In this document: positions 59,911 through 64,000 of the stretch, in pieces
Layout: each line of letters opens with the position of its first letter
Position numbering within the stretch: position 1 is the stretch's first letter
From: Peptidiphaga gingivicola
GTDB taxonomy: Bacteria > Actinomycetota > Actinomycetes > Actinomycetales > Actinomycetaceae
Reading direction: 5' to 3'
DNA length: 64,000 bases
Assembly: GCF_001652275.1 (NCBI RefSeq)
Contig: NZ_LVZK01000001.1
Coordinates: 1,550,001 to 1,614,000 of the forward strand
Notes under the pieces: generated by a model
The model's database searches: none
The model's input: only the letters and a program-made list of their open reading frames with translations
Told to the model about the DNA's origin: nothing
Made by a program: the position numbers and the translations under genes

Positions 59911-62661
59911 ATGAAGACGACGTCTCGACCCCGCGCCGCATGGCACCGGATAACTCTGGGCATCCAGCTTGGATGGGCCGCAGTGTTGCTTTTGACCCTG
60001 TGTTTCAACGCCGTTTTGCCGAACCCGACATGGTATGCGATTCACGTGGCCGGGCTCGGTCTCATCGGATCCGCGATTCTCGTGTGGACGTGGCATTTCG
60101 CAGACGCCCTCACTCGGAGCCAACAGTCCCAGAAAGCGCAGACGGCCAGGCTCGCGTTGCTGGCTGCGGGCGTGATTCAGCTCGGCGGAGCTTTGGCGAT
60201 CACCGGCGGGGCCGCCGCGTTTCTGGCAATTGCCGGCGGGGCCACCGTCATCGCGACGATATCTTGGCACATCGCCGCCTTGCGCAAAGCCATGTCGGGA
60301 TCGTTCCTCGGCAGGGCCGCCGTCACCCTGCGGTTTCACGCGACCGCGGCGGCGTTCCTGGTCCTCGGCGCCCTCATCGGCGTGTTCATGGCGGTCGACG
60401 TCGCCTCGCGCGATATCGCGATGAACTGGTGGAGCGCGCTCTATTCCCGGCACGACGCGCTTGCCCTGGCTCATTCGCTGTGTCAGACCCTGGGGTTCGT
60501 CGGTTTGACGATACTCGGCACGCTCGTGACGTTCGGGCCGACGATTGCGCGGGCGCGAATGACGCCCAACGCGGTCGCGCTGTCCACTCGTGCGCTGCCG
60601 TGCCTGGCTGGCGCGGTTGTGGCGGGAGTCGTCTTTTCCCTCCTCGACATGCCGAGAATCGCCGGTCTGGCAGTCCTCGCATGGGTTGCGGCGGCCGTAC
60701 TCGGCGTGCTCGTCCCCGTCGCCAAATCCTGGAAAGGGTCGATGCCCTCAGTGGGCGACGGCTGGTTCGTCGGCGCGGGAATCACGTGGATCATGGTCGC
60801 CGCGCTGGCGTGGGCCGTCCAGCTGCTTGCTTCGCCAGACGCCGCTCATGCGCGGACGGGAACGGGCATTCAATTCGCCCTCCTCATCGGGGCGGGGGCC
60901 GTCCAAACGGTCGTCGGCTCGCTTGCCTTCCTCCTTCCCGTCGTGCTCGGAGGCGGGCCCGCCAGGCTCAGACGCACGCTCGAACGCGTCGAACCCTCCG
61001 CGGCGGCCCGATGGTTCCTCGTCAACGGCGGGGTGGCCGTGGCCCTAGCAACCCCGTCGGCCCGCACGAGAACCGCGGCGTTGGCGATTGCATGCGTCAG
61101 CGCAGCTGCGAGCGTCGCCCTCGTCGCATTCCACAGCCTGCGCCAACGGTCGCTCGACGTCGAAGAAACGCCCCCGCCGCCGGAGGGCGGGCCCAGGAAG
61201 CTTCCGAGGACCCGAATGGCGCTTGGCGCGAGCGTGGCGTCGATTGCTCTCGTCGTCGCCGTCGCCGCCGGGGCGGGAACGGGATCCGCAACCGACCCCG
61301 CAGTCGACGCCGACGCCCCGGTGACGAAGGTCGAGGTCTCCGTCCGAGGGCTCGCATACTCGCCTTCGAGCATCGACGTGCCGGCTGGCAACAGGCTCGT
61401 CGTGACCTTGAAAAACACCGGCGATCAGCGCCACGACCTCGTTTTCGCCAATGGCGCCGGAACCGGCGCCATTGAGGCGGGGAAAAGCGGAACGGTCGAC
61501 GTCGGCGTCGTTGAGGCCGACACAGAGGGCTGGTGCACGATCGTCGGCCACAGACAGGCGGGAATGGTCATCAAGGTCAATGCCGTCGGCGCTTCGGGAG
61601 CCCACGCCTCAGGTCGCGGGAAGGCCGGTTCGACGCCCGCGGGCTCCGACCGTTCCCATTCTGGGCGCGACGGCGCGAGCCACGGCTCCGGCCACGCGGG
61701 AACGGGGGAGGCGATCCTGCCGACGACCGCCGAGCTTTCCGCGAAGCCGGGAAAGGGCTTCGACCCGAGCGACCCGGTTCTTCGCCCGGCTGGAAGCGAA
61801 AGGGTGCACAACGTCACTTTCGAGGCCAGAGAGGTGGAGAAAGAGGTCGCTCCGGGCCGCAGGCAGAAGGTCTGGACGTTCAACGGAGCCTCCCCGGGGC
61901 CGACTCTGCGCGGCAAAGTGGGTGACACCTTCAATGTCACGCTCGTCAACAAGGGCACGATGGGGCATTCGCTCGACTTCCACGCAGGCGATGTTTCGCC
62001 CGATTCGCGTATGAAGACGATCGCCCCGGGGAAAAGCCTCGTTTACACGTTCACCGCGAAACGCGCGGGCATCTGGCTCTATCACTGCAGCACGGCCCCG
62101 CTGTCCGTGCACATAGCCAGCGGGATGCACGGGGCCGTCGTCATCGATCCCGAGGACGTCGATCCCGTCGATCGCGAGTTCGTTTTCATTCAGAGCGAGC
62201 AGTACTGGGCTCGGAGCAAAGCCGACGCCGCAAACGCCGACGCCATCGCGCGGGTCACGCCCAGCTCCGTCTCCTTCAATGGATATCCCTTCCAGTACGT
62301 CCACCGCCCAATCAAAGTGCGCAAGGGAGAGAGAGTTCGCATCTGGGCGGTCTCGGCCGGCCCCAATCTAGACCTCCACTTCCACGTCGTCGGAACCCAA
62401 TTCGACACGGTGTGGTACGAGGGCAGCTATTCCATCCGCAGAGGATGCGACGGCTCGGGGCTCACGCGAGCCTCGTGCGATCCTTTCGCTCCGGGCAAAG
62501 GGAGCGTCGGCTCGGCCGGCTCGCAGGGCTTGGACGTGTCGGTCGCCCAGGGCGGGTTCGTCGAGTTTGTCGCACCCGAAGCGGGAACGTACACCGCCCT
62601 CAACCATGCGATGACGTACGCAGAGCGGGGCGCGACGGCGAAGATCGTCGTAGCCGATTGA
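59911..62661 (+). CDS. Membrane domain-cupredoxin-copper nitrite reductase fusion
   Basis: A 916-residue protein in three parts. Residues ~1-400 contain about 12 membrane helices with several His residues. Residues ~460-560 are a blue-copper cupredoxin with ligands His508, Cys542, His547 and Met552. Residues ~620-916 are a two-domain NirK: type 1 copper His686, Cys726, His734, Met739; type 2 copper His691, His725, His899; catalytic Asp689, and His823 or His825 in LHFHVVGTQFDTVW. All NirK ligands are conserved. It should reduce nitrite to NO outside the membrane. The start at 59911 is the first ATG before helix 1. Confidence 0.88.
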   Translation: MKTTSRPRAAWHRITLGIQLGWAAVLLLTLCFNAVLPNPTWYAIHVAGLGLIGSAILVWTWHFADALTRSQQSQKAQTARLALLAAGVIQLGGALAITGGAAAFLAIAGGATVIATISWHIAALRKAMSGSFLGRAAVTLRFHATAAAFLVLGALIGVFMAVDVASRDIAMNWWSALYSRHDALALAHSLCQTLGFVGLTILGTLVTFGPTIARARMTPNAVALSTRALPCLAGAVVAGVVFSLLDMPRIAGLAVLAWVAAAVLGVLVPVAKSWKGSMPSVGDGWFVGAGITWIMVAALAWAVQLLASPDAAHARTGTGIQFALLIGAGAVQTVVGSLAFLLPVVLGGGPARLRRTLERVEPSAAARWFLVNGGVAVALATPSARTRTAALAIACVSAAASVALVAFHSLRQRSLDVEETPPPPEGGPRKLPRTRMALGASVASIALVVAVAAGAGTGSATDPAVDADAPVTKVEVSVRGLAYSPSSIDVPAGNRLVVTLKNTGDQRHDLVFANGAGTGAIEAGKSGTVDVGVVEADTEGWCTIVGHRQAGMVIKVNAVGASGAHASGRGKAGSTPAGSDRSHSGRDGASHGSGHAGTGEAILPTTAELSAKPGKGFDPSDPVLRPAGSERVHNVTFEAREVEKEVAPGRRQKVWTFNGASPGPTLRGKVGDTFNVTLVNKGTMGHSLDFHAGDVSPDSRMKTIAPGKSLVYTFTAKRAGIWLYHCSTAPLSVHIASGMHGAVVIDPEDVDPVDREFVFIQSEQYWARSKADAANADAIARVTPSSVSFNGYPFQYVHRPIKVRKGERVRIWAVSAGPNLDLHFHVVGTQFDTVWYEGSYSIRRGCDGSGLTRASCDPFAPGKGSVGSAGSQGLDVSVAQGGFVEFVAPEAGTYTALNHAMTYAERGATAKIVVAD

Positions 62662-62702
62662 GCGCGGCGGCGAAGGCCGATGCGCCCCGAGCCGTCGCGG
62701 CC

Positions 62703-63545
62703 TTAGAAGGAGGGGCTAACCGCGCCGTCCGGCCACGTCTTCTTGATGTAGTCGGAGACTTCCTTCGAATGAAGCAGCTTGTCGAGTTTCTTGACCGCTT
62801 CGATCGTTTTCTCATTGGCCTTCGAGTTCCAGACGAGCACATTCGCGTAGGGATTGTCTTTGCCCGATTCGAGGTACAGCGCGTCCTTCGAAGGCGTTAG
62901 TTTGTTCTTCAGCGCGTAGTTGCCGTTGATGATGGCGATGTCGACGTCGGGCAGCGCCGCCGGAATCGAGGGCGCCGCATACGGCTTGAGCTGAATCTTC
63001 TTCGGATTCGATTCGACGTCGTAGATGGTCGGCGAATCCTTCTTCTTGAGCGTGATGATCTTGTTCTTCACGAGCAGCTCGAGGGCGCGAGCCTGGTTGG
63101 AAGGATCGTCGTTGATGGCGACGGTCGCATTGTCGGGAAGGTCCTTGAGGTCCTTGATCTTTTTCGAGTAGATGCCCAAAGGCTCGATGTGGACGCCTTT
63201 TCCGTGCTCGAACGAGTAGCCGTTCTTCTTCGAGGCGTCTTTCAAGTAGGGGACGTGCTGGAAGAAGTTCGCGTCGATCTCGCCCTGGTCGAGGGCAGAG
63301 TTGGGCTGGATGTAGTCCTGGTACTGCTTGATCTCGACCTTGAGGCCGGCTTTCTTGGCCAGATTGTCCTGAACGTAGTTGAGAATTTGGGCGTGGGGAA
63401 CGGGCGACGCTCCCACTGTGATTGTGACTGTTCCGTCGGAGTTCTTCTTCGGAGCCTTGAACGACGCTTTGTCATCGGCTCCGCAGGCGGAGAGCGCAAG
63501 CGCGGAAACGGCGGCGAGCGCTGCGAAAGACTTGAAACGAGACAT
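62703..63545 (-). CDS. metQ: Methionine ABC transporter substrate-binding lipoprotein (MetQ/NlpA)
   Basis: A 280-residue lipoprotein. The lipobox is ALALSACG (Cys21). GASPVPHAQILNYVQDNLAK, IDANFFQHVPYLKDA and FEHGKGVHIEPLGIYSKKIK are NlpA/MetQ-family segments, and a C-terminal AIINGNYAL contacts the ligand. It captures methionine outside the membrane. It follows metI by 114 bases on the minus strand, the usual metN-metI-metQ order. Confidence 0.93.
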   Translation of the reverse strand: MSRFKSFAALAAVSALALSACGADDKASFKAPKKNSDGTVTITVGASPVPHAQILNYVQDNLAKKAGLKVEIKQYQDYIQPNSALDQGEIDANFFQHVPYLKDASKKNGYSFEHGKGVHIEPLGIYSKKIKDLKDLPDNATVAINDDPSNQARALELLVKNKIITLKKKDSPTIYDVESNPKKIQLKPYAAPSIPAALPDVDIAIINGNYALKNKLTPSKDALYLESGKDNPYANVLVWNSKANEKTIEAVKKLDKLLHSKEVSDYIKKTWPDGAVSPSF

Positions 63546-63659
63546 GGTTTTCCTTAGGTCTGGTGGGCGTTGCCCGAAAACGGAGTGGGCGCGCGCGAGA
63601 TCGGAATGGGCGCGAGCCCGACGTGCGGTGCGAGGGTTCGTTCCCCGGCTGGCTTCCCC

Positions 63660-64000
63660 TCAGCGGTGATCGGCCAGCCGGCTGAGCATGTCGCCGACCC
63701 ACTGGATAACCTGCACGATAATGACGATGACGACGATGATTATGGTCATCGCATCCCACTGGTGCTGGTAATAGCCGTAATTCTGCGCCAGCGCTCCAAG
63801 GCCGCCGCCGCCCACGATTCCTGCCATCGCCGAGTATCCGACGAGGGTGATGGCCAAGATGGTGACGGATTGGATGAGGGCGGGGACCGCTTCGCGGACG
63901 AGGACGCCCCAAAGAATCCATGTTCTGGAAGCGCCCATCATCTGCGCGGCCTCAACCTTGCCGCGCTCTACCCCCGAAAGATTCGACTCGACGAGGCGCG
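63660..64000 (-). CDS. metI: Methionine ABC transporter permease, 3' part (5' end outside window)
   Basis: The frame runs through the window edge; residues from ~20 before MMGASRTWILWGVLVREAVP onward are present. The EAA loop precedes VPALIQSVTILAITLVGYSA and helices MAGIVGGGGLGALAQ and IIIVVIVIIVQVIQW. This is the standard MetI C-terminal half. With MetQ it belongs to a methionine importer whose ATPase metN should lie further upstream. Confidence 0.93.
   Translation of the reverse strand, partial: RLVESNLSGVERGKVEAAQMMGASRTWILWGVLVREAVPALIQSVTILAITLVGYSAMAGIVGGGGLGALAQNYGYYQHQWDAMTIIIVVIVIIVQVIQWVGDMLSRLADHR

Noticed and set aside
63546-63659. SAM riboswitch or S-box for the methionine importer
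   Set aside because: The 114-base metI-metQ gap shows no fold. Any such element would lie upstream of metN, outside the window.
1-64000. CRISPR array, insertion sequence or prophage
   Set aside because: No repeat-spacer series, no transposase, integrase or phage structural motif was found in the translated frames. The repeats seen are two-copy or intragenic only.

Overview
This is 64 kb of a high-GC, gene-dense bacterial chromosome. Several markers point to an actinobacterium (Actinomycetota): a PimB'-type mannosyltransferase for phosphatidylinositol mannosides, an NdgR/LtbR-type IclR regulator divergent from leuCD, a SepIVA-like DivIVA-family protein beside yceD and rnc, a DosS/DosR-like two-component pair, an RNase E/G with long disordered arms, and many starts with a TAnnnT hexamer 6-7 nt upstream and no clear Shine-Dalgarno, which suggests leaderless mRNAs. 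The genus cannot be fixed from this sequence alone. I see no rRNA, CRISPR array, insertion sequence or prophage.

Layout. 1-9.1 kb: the end of an MFS transporter, a TetR regulator, a VOC protein, a MerR-ABC exporter operon (minus strand), gltX and an uncharacterised gene. 9.3-9.6 kb: tRNA-Gln and two nearly identical tRNA-Glu genes. 9.7-12.7 kb: an S66 LD-carboxypeptidase/MccF-like protein, a YdcZ-type DMT transporter and pimB. 12.7-14.8 kb: an AT-rich islet with one secreted DUF2599-like protein. 14.8-23.3 kb: ndgR/leuC/leuD with a perfect dyad between the divergent genes, then murA, an acyltransferase, an AMIN-like lipoprotein, metB and ddl. 23.5-29.3 kb: two tandem FMN reductases, a DHA2 exporter divergent from its MerR regulator, thiL, an aldo/keto reductase and rpmB. 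29.8-35.6 kb: recG, rsmD, coaD, sepIVA-like, yceD, rnc and a DosR-like response regulator, most with overlapping stops and starts.

35.7-43.6 kb is the most interesting block. The terminal oxidase operon cydA-cydB-cydD-cydC runs, with a 4-nt overlap, into a histidine kinase whose first GAF domain keeps the heme-ligand neighbourhood of Mycobacterium DosS. The convergent DosR-like regulator is the obvious partner. This suggests a heme-based oxygen, NO or redox sensor made together with the high-affinity oxidase. A second respiratory element lies at 59.9-62.7 kb: one 916-residue polypeptide that joins a multi-TM membrane domain, a blue-copper cupredoxin and a copper nitrite reductase with all expected ligands.

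44-54.4 kb is a housekeeping block: rne, rplU-rpmA-obgE, a luciferase-like monooxygenase-fold protein, trxA, nadD, a disordered membrane-anchored protein, rsfS, a histidine phosphatase and tRNA-Ala. 54.8-59.7 kb holds a TetR-alpha/beta hydrolase pair with a promoter-embedded dyad, a cation/proton antiporter, a small exported protein and ogt. The window ends with metQ and the 3' part of metI, of a methionine ABC importer (minus strand).
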